From assembly GCA_017999215.1 (NCBI GenBank), contig JAGOBQ010000023.1:1-17056 (forward strand): a stretch of 17,056 nt of DNA, read 5' to 3'. A program made the position numbers and the translations under genes. Positions 1 to 6,604 of the stretch are shown one piece after another (within the stretch, counting starts at the first letter, position 1; each line of letters starts with the position of its first letter). Below the pieces are notes generated by a model. The model searched no databases. It was not told the origin of the DNA and saw nothing but the letters and a program-made list of their open reading frames with translations. Source of the stretch: Thermoanaerobaculia bacterium. Lineage in GTDB: Bacteria > Acidobacteriota > Thermoanaerobaculia > UBA5066.

Positions 1-75
1 GTTCGAGCTCGCCGGCGGGGCGGGCGGCGGAGGGGGCGGGGGCGGCGGAGCCGGAGCTCCGACTTCTTCCGGCAT
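1..75 (-). CDS. N-terminus of an unidentified polyproline-rich protein (partial)
   Basis: This is the first 25 codons of a minus-strand gene that continues beyond the window start. The ATG at 75-73 has a strong ribosome-binding site just upstream (minus-strand AAAGGAGACCTCG then ATG), which makes this a real start rather than a chance ORF. The visible peptide begins MPEEVGAPA and then has nine prolines in a row (residues 10-18), followed by an Ala/Pro/Ser stretch. That composition suggests a disordered N-terminal tail or linker before a folded domain that is not visible. A run of this length normally needs elongation factor P to be translated efficiently (known in general, inferred here). It lies 47 bp downstream of the DUF4097 gene in the same direction, so the two are probably co-transcribed. 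No function can be given. Confidence 0.7.
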   Translation of the reverse strand, partial: MPEEVGAPAPPPPPPPPPAPPASSN

Positions 76-122
76 CGAGGTCTCCTTTCGGTGATGGCCG
101 GAGTGTACGGGAAACCGCCCTC

Positions 123-941
123 TCAGCGCTCCGTCGCGTCCCCCGCGAGGACCCGGACCTCGCCGTTGACCGTCTCGACGGTCAGCCTCTCGCGCCCTCC
201 GGCGATCTCTCCCCGGGCCTCCTTCGGGCCCCACTTCCCCTCGACGGTCACGTCGGGAAAGTCGGACCGGATCTTGCCGTTGACGGTCTGAAGGTCGAAC
301 CGGAAGGAGGAGTCGCGCGCGCAGGTGACGGTCACGGAACCGTTCACGGTCTCGAGGTCGGCCGTCTGGAGCGAGCCCGTGAAGATGACCTCCACGGAGC
401 CGTTCACCGTGTTGACGTGCAGCGGCCCGCCCTGCTCTTCGACGCGGACGGAGCCGTTCACCGTGTTCAGGGTGACCGCCCCGAGCCTCTTCTCGGCCGT
501 GACCCGCCCGTTGACGGTCTCCACGTCGACCGGAAGGCTGGCCGGGAGGAGGAGCTCGTAGGCGACCTCGGCCCCGCCCCGGCCTCCCCAGCTGAAGATG
601 CCCCACGACCGCGTCGGCTTCGGGAGGACCGTCTCGATCTCGATCGCGCCGGCCCTCTTCGTCACCCGGATCTCGGTCTGGGCGATCGCTTCCTCGGCCC
701 GCGACCCCTTCGCGCGCTTCACGGCCGAGACGCGGACGTGCCCCTTCTCCCAGGTCCCGACCCGGACGGGGCCGTTCACGTTCTGGAGGCGGACGCGCTC
801 GATGCCGGTTCCGTCATACGTCTTCTCGAACGGCTCTTCGACGACCTGGCCGGCGAGCGCCCCGCCCGCCAGGGCGAGGGCCGCTACGGCGAGGGCCGCG
901 AGCGGGAGGGCGAGGCGAGGGAGTCTCGGAAAGCGGTCCAT
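123..941 (-). CDS. Secreted DUF4097-type beta-repeat protein (putative adhesin)
   Basis: A protein of 272 aa if read from the ATG at 941-939. A GTG four codons upstream (953) is also open, but the GGAGG at about 951-947 sits 5 nt before the ATG, which favours the ATG. The N-terminus is basic (MDRFPRLPR) and then strongly hydrophobic Leu/Ala up to about residue 30, as in a Sec signal peptide. The rest is beta-strand rich with seven V-N-G turns (NVNG once, TVNG six times) spaced mostly 18-21 residues apart, the pattern of DUF4097 proteins, which are modelled as right-handed beta-solenoids. No catalytic motif is seen. It is probably a periplasmic or surface-exposed protein. DUF4097 genes often sit near envelope-stress or PspC-like genes; here the neighbours are an RDD membrane protein upstream and a Pro-rich protein downstream. 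The molecular role is unknown. Confidence 0.85.
   Translation of the reverse strand: MDRFPRLPRLALPLAALAVAALALAGGALAGQVVEEPFEKTYDGTGIERVRLQNVNGPVRVGTWEKGHVRVSAVKRAKGSRAEEAIAQTEIRVTKRAGAIEIETVLPKPTRSWGIFSWGGRGGAEVAYELLLPASLPVDVETVNGRVTAEKRLGAVTLNTVNGSVRVEEQGGPLHVNTVNGSVEVIFTGSLQTADLETVNGSVTVTCARDSSFRFDLQTVNGKIRSDFPDVTVEGKWGPKEARGEIAGGRERLTVETVNGEVRVLAGDATER
163..785 (-). repeat. Seven degenerate coding repeats (VNG turns)
   Basis: On the plus strand the motif ccgttSacSgt recurs near 163, 277, 340, 400, 454, 508 and 772, each encoding (T/N)VNG on the minus strand. Successive spacings in the 163-508 block are 114 (two rungs), 63, 60, 54 and 54 nt, all multiples of three, so the repeats are in frame and match one beta-solenoid rung each. 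The copy at 772 is isolated from the others by a less repetitive stretch. Confidence 0.8.
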
Positions 942-993
942 GGCGACCTCCACCAGCAGAAACGAACGAAACGGGCCGGAAGTTTCGCGCCGG

Positions 994-1500
994 TCATGAT
1001 TCGCCCACCGCGGTCCCGGCCAGCCGGTCGCCGAGGCGCCGGGAATCGGGCCGGCGGACGACCGAGAGGGCCTCGAGCAGGTTGAGGCCCGGAACGAGGA
1101 GGGGGAGGTTCCGAAGGACCGAGTCGCGCACGCGGAGCGGACCTCGGTCGATCCGGACGACCGAGAGCCCCAGGAGCACCTTTCCGGGGCTCGCGCCGCG
1201 GACGTCGCGGAAGAGGAAGAGGAGGACGAAGAGCGCCTGCGCTGCCCGGAAGACCCGCGGGAGGCTGGCCGGCGGGTCCGGGGCGACGAGGCCGACGAGG
1301 AAGACGACGACGGTGGCGAGGAGGAGCGGGCCGCCGGCGAGGCAGATCAGGTCGAGGCCGAACGCGGCCCCCCGCAGCCAGAGACGCTCCGACGGGACCG
1401 CGGCCGGCTCCGCCGCCGGCCTCCTCCCGTAGGATGCGGGCTCGTGGCCGTCGCCGACGCCCTCCGCGCCCTCGCCCTCCGCCCCAAGGCCGAGCTCCAC
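994..1500 (-). CDS. RDD-family integral membrane protein
   Basis: The C-terminal ~145 residues carry an RDD-type arrangement. RLWLRGAAFGLDL is followed by a long hydrophobic helix, then a second helix ending FLFRDVRGASPGKVLLGL, then VVRIDRG..RVRDSVLRNL, a third hydrophobic stretch and RRLGDRLAGTAV at the C-terminus. The motifs SPGK.LLGL and RRLGDRLAGT are typical of the family, whose functions are mostly unknown (some are ion or osmolyte transport related). The start is unresolved. No ATG, GTG or TTG occurs in frame between the RDD region and the divergent adenosine deaminase start, so the nearest start codons are GTGs at 1500 and 1506, inside the deaminase gene on the opposite strand. I give 1500 as a formal start; the conserved part begins near 1430. 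The stop is TGA at 996-994, 52 bp before the DUF4097 start. Confidence 0.7.
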   Translation of the reverse strand: MELGLGAEGEGAEGVGDGHEPASYGRRPAAEPAAVPSERLWLRGAAFGLDLICLAGGPLLLATVVVFLVGLVAPDPPASLPRVFRAAQALFVLLFLFRDVRGASPGKVLLGLSVVRIDRGPLRVRDSVLRNLPLLVPGLNLLEALSVVRRPDSRRLGDRLAGTAVGES

Positions 1501-2445
1501 CTCCACCTCGAAGGGGCCGTCCGCCCCGCGACGCTCGTCCGGCTCGCCCGCCGCGCCGGCTCGCCCCTCTTCCCCGACCTCGCGGCCGTCCGCGCCCGCG
1601 GGCGCCCCGGCTCGCTCGCGGGCTTCCTCTCGCTCTACCGCGACGTCTGTCGCCTCCTGCGCGGGCCGGACGACTTCGCCCTCCTCGCGCGCGACCTGAC
1701 GGCCCGCCTCCGCCGCGGCCGGATCGTCTACGCCGAGGTCTACGTCTCGCCGGCCGTCGTCGAGCGCATCGGCTTTCCGTGGCCCGCCGTCCGCGATGCC
1801 GTCGAGCACGTCTTCGGCGCCCACGAGCGAGCGGGATACGGCCGCATCCGCGTCCTGCTCGACGCCGTCCGGCACTTCGGGCCCGACGCGGCGCACCGCG
1901 TCCTCGACCTCCACGCGAGCCATCCCTGGCCGCGCGCGGTCGGCTTCGGCCTCGGCGGGGACGAGCTCGCCGTTCCGGCGCGGGACTTCGTCTCCGTCTA
2001 CCGGCGCCTCCCGCGCCTGGGCCTCGCGTCCGTCGTCCACGCCGGCGAGACGGGGGGTCCCGACTCCGTCGCCGAGGCGCTCCGCTGGCTGAGGCCGCGC
2101 CGGATCGCGCACGGCGTCGGCGCCGCCGCCGACCCGGCCCTCGTCCGGCGCCTCGCCCGATCGGGCGTCGCGCTCGACGTCTGCCTCACCTCGAACGCGG
2201 CGACCGGCACCCACCCCCTCGCGGGGCATCCGGTCCTCCGGCTGCTCCGGAGCGGCGTCGCCGTGACCCTCGCGACCGACGACCCCGGCCTCTTCGGGAC
2301 GACGCTCCTCGGCGAGTACCGGCTTCTCGCCCGGCTCGGGGCGACCGAGCGGGAGCTGGCCTCCGTCGTGCGCGCCGGCTTTCGGGCGGCGCTTTCGCCG
2401 GCCGGCCGCCATCAGCCCCCGGCTTCGGCGACGACCCTCTCGTAG
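1444..2445 (+). CDS. add: Adenosine deaminase
   Basis: A protein of 333 aa, about the usual length for bacterial adenosine deaminase, a zinc enzyme of the amidohydrolase superfamily that converts adenosine or deoxyadenosine to (deoxy)inosine in the cytoplasm. Visible motifs are KAELHLHLEG with the metal-binding H-x-H at residues 19 and 21, GLGGDE (around residue 180), HAGE (199-202), RIAHG, CLTSN and TDDPG with Asp279/Asp280. Their order and spacing follow E. coli Add. The start is a GTG placed 14 codons before the conserved PKAELHLHL; no better in-frame start exists. It is the only plus-strand gene on the left half, head-to-head with the RDD gene and tail-to-tail with bshA, overlapping the latter by 34 bp. 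Adenine deaminase or aminodeoxyfutalosine deaminase, which share this fold, cannot be excluded by motif reading. Confidence 0.88.
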   Translation: MAVADALRALALRPKAELHLHLEGAVRPATLVRLARRAGSPLFPDLAAVRARGRPGSLAGFLSLYRDVCRLLRGPDDFALLARDLTARLRRGRIVYAEVYVSPAVVERIGFPWPAVRDAVEHVFGAHERAGYGRIRVLLDAVRHFGPDAAHRVLDLHASHPWPRAVGFGLGGDELAVPARDFVSVYRRLPRLGLASVVHAGETGGPDSVAEALRWLRPRRIAHGVGAAADPALVRRLARSGVALDVCLTSNAATGTHPLAGHPVLRLLRSGVAVTLATDDPGLFGTTLLGEYRLLARLGATERELASVVRAGFRAALSPAGRHQPPASATTLS

Positions 2446-3542
2446 AGGGCGAGGTAGCGCTCGACGATCGCGTCGGCGTCGAAAAGCGAGACGGCTCGGG
2501 CGCGGGCGGCGCGCGAGGCCTCGCGGTACGCGCGCTCGTCCCGCAGAAGGGCCACGCCGTCCGCGGCGAGGCCGGCGACGTCCCCGACCGGGCGAAGGAA
2601 GCCGGTCGTGCCGCTCTCGATGACCTCCGGCAGGCCGCCGGCCTGGTAGCCGAGGACCGGGACGCCGCTCGCCTGAGCCTCGAGGGCGGAGAGGCCGAAC
2701 GACTCCATGTCGGTCGTCAGGACGTAGAGGTCCGCCGTCGGCATGACCTCCTCGACCGCCGGCGTATTCCCGAGGAAGTGGACGAGCCCGGCGAGCCCGC
2801 GCGCCCGGCAGAGCTCCTCGGCCGCGGGACGGTCGGGGCCGTCGCCGATCATCAGGAGCCGGGCGGGCAGCTCGCGGCGGACGCGGTCGAAGACCTCGAC
2901 GACGTCGAGGACCCGCTTGACGGGCCGGAAGTTCGAGACGTGGAGGAGGAGCCTTTCGCCCTCCTTCGCGAAGCAGCTCCGGCGGCGCGGGCCTTCTGCC
3001 GGGCGCCAGCGCTCCGGGTCGATGAAGTTCGGGACGACCTCGATCTCCTTGACCGGGTCGAAGACCTCGCGGGTGACCCGGGCGAGGTACTCGGAGACGG
3101 CGGTGACGGCGTCGGACCGCTCGATCCCGAAGCGGGTGATCGGGAGGTAGGAGCGGTCCTGCCCGACGATCGTGACGTCGGTCCCGTGGAGGGTCGTGAC
3201 GACGGCGAGACGCCGCGGGAGGAGCATCTCCCGCGCGAGGTGCGCCGAGATCGCGTGCGGGAGCGCGTAGTGCGCATGGAGGACGTCGAGCCCTTCGTGG
3301 AGCGCCACGTCGACGATCCGCGTGGCGAGCGCGAGGTCGTACGGCGGGTAGTTGAAGAGCGGGTAGGTGGGGACCGCGACCTCGTGGTACGAGACCCCGC
3401 GCTGGAAGAGGTTCAGGCGCGACGGGAGGGCGTAGCTGATGAAGTGGACGTCGTGCCCGCGGCTCGCGAGCTCGTGCCCCAGCTCGGTCGCGACGACGCC
3501 GGAGCCGCCGAAGGTCGGGTAGCAGGCGATTCCGATCTTCAC
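2412..3542 (-). CDS. bshA: BshA, N-acetyl-alpha-D-glucosaminyl L-malate synthase
   Basis: A GT4/GT-B glycosyltransferase of 376 aa that catalyses the first step of bacillithiol synthesis, transfer of GlcNAc from UDP-GlcNAc to L-malate in the cytoplasm. The family signature is clear: KIGIACYPTFGGSGVVATELG at the N-terminus, HAHYALPH near residue 89, TTLHGTDVTIVGQDRSY near 116-132, EVVPNFID near 168, HVSNFRPVKRVLDV near 201, and the GT4 E-x7-E motif at Glu280/Glu288. The gene starts with GTG 4 nt after the bshB1 stop, with a GA/G-rich site (GAAGGGG) inside the bshB1 end. It is the last gene of the minus-strand run, and its 3' end overlaps the convergent adenosine deaminase gene by 34 bp, so no dedicated terminator lies between them. 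Confidence 0.96.
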   Translation of the reverse strand: MKIGIACYPTFGGSGVVATELGHELASRGHDVHFISYALPSRLNLFQRGVSYHEVAVPTYPLFNYPPYDLALATRIVDVALHEGLDVLHAHYALPHAISAHLAREMLLPRRLAVVTTLHGTDVTIVGQDRSYLPITRFGIERSDAVTAVSEYLARVTREVFDPVKEIEVVPNFIDPERWRPAEGPRRRSCFAKEGERLLLHVSNFRPVKRVLDVVEVFDRVRRELPARLLMIGDGPDRPAAEELCRARGLAGLVHFLGNTPAVEEVMPTADLYVLTTDMESFGLSALEAQASGVPVLGYQAGGLPEVIESGTTGFLRPVGDVAGLAADGVALLRDERAYREASRAARARAVSLFDADAIVERYLALYERVVAEAGG

Positions 3543-3546
3543 GCCG

Positions 3547-4275
3547 TCAGAACCCCTTCTCGAAGCCGTCGAACGCGGCGAGCGGGTCGGCGAGGAGGGG
3601 TGGCCGCGGCGAGACGAAGCCTTCGGCCGCCCCGACGTTCGCGAGCCGCCCGAACGCGCGGGCCCGGGCCGTCACCCCGTCGAGGAACTCGGGAGACGAG
3701 ATGAACGTCGCCGGCTCCTTCGAGGCCGGGTCGAAGAACTGGCTCCGGAACGCGCGGACCGCGGCGAGCTTCACCTCGAGCGTCCCGGTCACGTCGACGA
3801 GGAACGTCGGCTCGGCCAGGAATGTCGAGGGGAAGTAGACGACCTGCTGCGGGCGGTGCGGCGGGAGGCCCGTCTCGAGGGCACGCAGGCCGGCGTAGAA
3901 CGCGGCGTCGGCGACGAGGCGTCCCGCGCGGACGTGATCCGGGTGCCGGTCGTTCGGGAGCGGCGCGAAGACGAGGCGCGGCCTTCGGCGGCGGACGACC
4001 TCGATCACCTCGAGCTCCGCCGCCCGGTCCGTCCGGAGGTTCCCGTCGCCGAGGTCGAGCCGGTCGCGGAACCGCGCGCCGAGGAGGTGCGCCGCTTCGT
4101 CGGCCTCCGCCGCCCGCGTCTCGGGCGTGCCGCGGGTCCCCGCTTCGCCGCGCGTCAGGTCGAGGATCCCGACGCTCCGCCCGGCGCGGGCGAGGAGGGC
4201 GAGCGTCCCCCCGCAGCCCAGCTCGACGTCGTCCGGGTGGGCCCCGACGGCCAGGATCTCCACGGTCTCGTTCAC
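3547..4275 (-). CDS. bshB1: BshB1, GlcNAc-malate deacetylase
   Basis: A protein of 242 aa in the LmbE/PIG-L metal-dependent deacetylase family, the second enzyme of bacillithiol synthesis, which removes the acetyl group from GlcNAc-malate. The zinc-binding motif AHPDD is at residues 12-16 and the second HPDH at 111-114. The C-terminal VVYFPSTFLAEPTFLVDVTGTLEVKLAAVRAFRSQF region fits BshB1 rather than mycothiol MshB. The start is GTG at 4275, overlapping the bshC stop as GTGA, with AGGAG 8 nt upstream. The longer open frame continuing upstream on the same strand only shadows bshC. The downstream gene bshA follows after 4 nt. Confidence 0.95.
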   Translation of the reverse strand: MNETVEILAVGAHPDDVELGCGGTLALLARAGRSVGILDLTRGEAGTRGTPETRAAEADEAAHLLGARFRDRLDLGDGNLRTDRAAELEVIEVVRRRRPRLVFAPLPNDRHPDHVRAGRLVADAAFYAGLRALETGLPPHRPQQVVYFPSTFLAEPTFLVDVTGTLEVKLAAVRAFRSQFFDPASKEPATFISSPEFLDGVTARARAFGRLANVGAAEGFVSPRPPLLADPLAAFDGFEKGF

Positions 4276-5834
4276 AGGTCGATCTCCTGCAGCCCCGCGA
4301 CGTCCCAGCGGAGCTGCTCCTTCAGCGGGCCGACGAGGCCGGCCCGGCCGTGCCGGAGGAGCCACGGAAGCGGCGGATAGAGGCGCTCGGCGGGACGCCC
4401 GCCCGGCGCGAGCGACGCCGCCAGGCGGCGGAGCTGGCGCGCCTCGGCCTCGTCGGCGCGCCCGGCGGCGGCCCGCGCCCGGTCGGCGAGCTTCTCGAAC
4501 GCGAACCGGACGTTCTCGCGCGTGGCGGCGACGTTCTTCCCGAGCCCCGCCTCGACGGCGGCGAGCCGCGGCGCGAGCGCGTCGAGCCCCGAGAGCGCCC
4601 CGTCGCGTAGCGCGACGAGCTCGTCGAGGAGCTCCCCGGCCCGGACGGCGCCGCGCCTCGCGAGGAGGGCGTCGACGCCGGCGAGGAGGTCGGCGAGGCC
4701 GAGGCCGAGCCGGCCGAGCGCCCGGCGTTCGGCGGCCGTCACGGGAGCGGCCATCGGCCGCGGCACGAGGATCGGCGGCACGAGCCCGGCCCACTCGAAG
4801 AGCGGCAGCATCTGGGCCCAGTAGGCGAGCTCCGCCGGCCCGAGGACGGTCGCCGCGACGGGATAGAGCGTCGACGCGGCGAGCGGGCGCGAGAGCGCGG
4901 AGAAGGAGGGGAGCCATTCGCCCGCCTCGAAGCGGGCGACGACGTCCTCCTCCGCGAAGCGCTCGCCGTCCCGGCCCTTCAGCTCGAGAGCCCCCTCCCG
5001 TTCGCGGAGGAGGAGCCGTTCCCCGTCGACGAGCGCGAAGAGCGGGAGCGCCCCGGGCTCCGAGACCACCTGGAGCGGGTGGCCCGCGGCGGCCAGCTCC
5101 GCCGCGCGCGTCTCGAGACGCCGACGCACGACCTCCCGCTCCCGCACGAGGCGGACGGCGAGAGGGACGAGGAACGGCTTCTCCTCGGCGCGCGCCGCGT
5201 CCGCGAAGAGGAGCGCCGGCTCGCCGAGGAGCCACGAAAGCGAGGCCACGAACGCGCTCCGGTAGGTCGCCCCGGCGTGCGCCGCGCGCAGCGCCTCGAG
5301 GCTCTCCTCGTCTGCGAGCGATCCCGCTTCGGCGCGCGCACGTTCCAGGATTGCCGCGACGTCGACCTCGACTGGGAGCCCGCCGACGGGCCGGCGGTTG
5401 CGCGCGAGAGGCTCCGGGTCGGGCCCCGTCTCGATCGGGCCGTCGGGCCCCGGGAGGGGGACGCGGGTCACCTCGACGAGGTCGTGGTCCTCGGACGCGC
5501 ACCAGAAAACCGGCGCAAGAGGCGTCCCCGCGGCCGTCAGGTCCTCGGCCACCTTCACGGCCGCGAGCGCCTTAACCGCGGTCAGCAGCGGCCCGGTGAG
5601 GAGGCCGACCTGCTGGCCCGTCACGACCGCGGCCCGCTCGCCCGAGGCGAGCTCCGCGAGCGAGGCGTCGGCGCCGACCCGGGGACGGAAGCGGGAGAGG
5701 ACCTCCGCCGCGCGGGCAGCGATCGCGTCGACCGAGGCCCTCTCGCCGAGGAACCGCGAGACGTCGGGGGCGCCGGTCGCGTGGCCGCGCGCGAGGAGCG
5801 GGATGGCCGGCAGCGTCTCGAGCGGGATCGTCAT
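4272..5834 (-). CDS. bshC: BshC, bacillithiol cysteine-adding enzyme
   Basis: A protein of 520 aa, close to the usual BshC length, assigned to addition of cysteine to glucosaminyl-malate, the last step of bacillithiol formation. Its family hallmarks are VVTGQQVGLLTGPLLTAVKA at residues 70-89 and PVFWCASEDHDLVEV at 108-122, with the Rossmann-like core continuing to LYPVAATVLGPAELAYWAQM (about residues 325-345) and a C-terminal RWDVAGLQEIDL. A central helical (coiled-coil) insertion rich in Ala, Arg and Glu is visible before the C-terminus. The start ATG overlaps the methyltransferase stop as ATGA and has a strong GGAGG 6 nt upstream, so it is translationally coupled at its start and, by GTGA, to bshB1 at its end. 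Confidence 0.95.
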   Translation of the reverse strand: MTIPLETLPAIPLLARGHATGAPDVSRFLGERASVDAIAARAAEVLSRFRPRVGADASLAELASGERAAVVTGQQVGLLTGPLLTAVKALAAVKVAEDLTAAGTPLAPVFWCASEDHDLVEVTRVPLPGPDGPIETGPDPEPLARNRRPVGGLPVEVDVAAILERARAEAGSLADEESLEALRAAHAGATYRSAFVASLSWLLGEPALLFADAARAEEKPFLVPLAVRLVREREVVRRRLETRAAELAAAGHPLQVVSEPGALPLFALVDGERLLLREREGALELKGRDGERFAEEDVVARFEAGEWLPSFSALSRPLAASTLYPVAATVLGPAELAYWAQMLPLFEWAGLVPPILVPRPMAAPVTAAERRALGRLGLGLADLLAGVDALLARRGAVRAGELLDELVALRDGALSGLDALAPRLAAVEAGLGKNVAATRENVRFAFEKLADRARAAAGRADEAEARQLRRLAASLAPGGRPAERLYPPLPWLLRHGRAGLVGPLKEQLRWDVAGLQEIDL

Positions 5835-6604
5835 CGGGTCCCTCCGGAGACCGTGAGGAGGATCAGTCGGGGGGAGCGCCGCTCGTCGAAGGGGGAGCCG
5901 TCGAAGTCGCCGAACGCGGCGACGACCCGGAGCCCGGCGCCCCAGTGGATCGACTCCAGCTCGTCCCGCAGGTAGACGCGCACCCTCTCGCGGAAGGTGC
6001 GCGCCGCGGAGCCGCTCCCCATGGTGATCTCCTTCTCGAGCCGCCGCGTCGCCGGGTCGTACCGCCGCCGGATGGAGACCCGCTCCCCGGCGACCGTCTT
6101 CTCCTCGTGCGAGACGAGCGTCGCGAGGACGCGCGGCGCGTTGAAGACGTCGGACAGGAACGCCCCTCCCGTCGCCAGCACCCGCCCCACCTCGCCGACG
6201 ACGCGCAGGTCGTCGCCCGCGTCGTCGAAGTAGCCGAACGAGGTGAAGAAGTTGACGACGGCGCCGAAGCTGCCGCTCCCGAACGGGAGGCGGCGCATGT
6301 CGGCGCGTACGAAGCCCGCGTCCGGCTCGGCCCGGCGGGCCCGCGCGCGAGAGAGGAGCGGGGCCGAGAGGTCGACGCCCGTCACCGGGAAGCCGCCCCG
6401 GGAAAGGACGACGGCGTGCCGCCCCGTGCCGCAGGCGAGGTCCAGGATCCCGCCCTTCGCCTTCGCCGCGTACGGCGCGAGGAGCCCGTAGGCGAACTGG
6501 GCCTGGCGCGCCGCCTCCAGGTCGTCCCGGTTCGGGTAGAGCGCGAGGTACTCCTCTCCGAACCAGCTCGCGTACCAGGGGTCCCTGTCGTCAGCGGTGC
6601 TCAA
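5831..6604 (-). CDS. Class I SAM-dependent methyltransferase, candidate N-methyl-bacillithiol synthase
   Basis: A protein of 257 aa with a Rossmann methyltransferase core. Motif I is ILDLACGTGRH (residues 53-63), followed by the acidic end of strand 2 in TGVDLS (75-80), then VRADMRRLPF and a motif IV-like FGAVVNFFTSFGYF. The N-terminal WFGEEYLALYPNRDDLEA (14-31) resembles the WF..YY..LY..RD..EA segment that I recall from a methyltransferase family common in Bacteroidota and Chlorobiota. The ATGA overlap with bshC links it to bacillithiol. Chlorobaculum tepidum is known to make N-methyl-bacillithiol with a dedicated SAM methyltransferase (NmbA), so this gene is a plausible counterpart; that is inference. 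The start is taken as TTG at 6604, overlapping the YfhO-like stop as TTGA. No other start codon occurs before the conserved region. A GGAAGG directly abuts the TTG and is too close to be an ideal ribosome site. Confidence 0.85.
   Translation of the reverse strand: MSTADDRDPWYASWFGEEYLALYPNRDDLEAARQAQFAYGLLAPYAAKAKGGILDLACGTGRHAVVLSRGGFPVTGVDLSAPLLSRARARRAEPDAGFVRADMRRLPFGSGSFGAVVNFFTSFGYFDDAGDDLRVVGEVGRVLATGGAFLSDVFNAPRVLATLVSHEEKTVAGERVSIRRRYDPATRRLEKEITMGSGSAARTFRERVRVYLRDELESIHWGAGLRVVAAFGDFDGSPFDERRSPRLILLTVSGGTR

Noticed and set aside
1434..3704. 756-codon plus-strand open frame starting at an ATG 10 nt before the deaminase GTG
   Set aside because: Different frame from the deaminase motifs; Arg/Pro-rich and runs antisense through bshA, so it is a shadow despite its better start codon.
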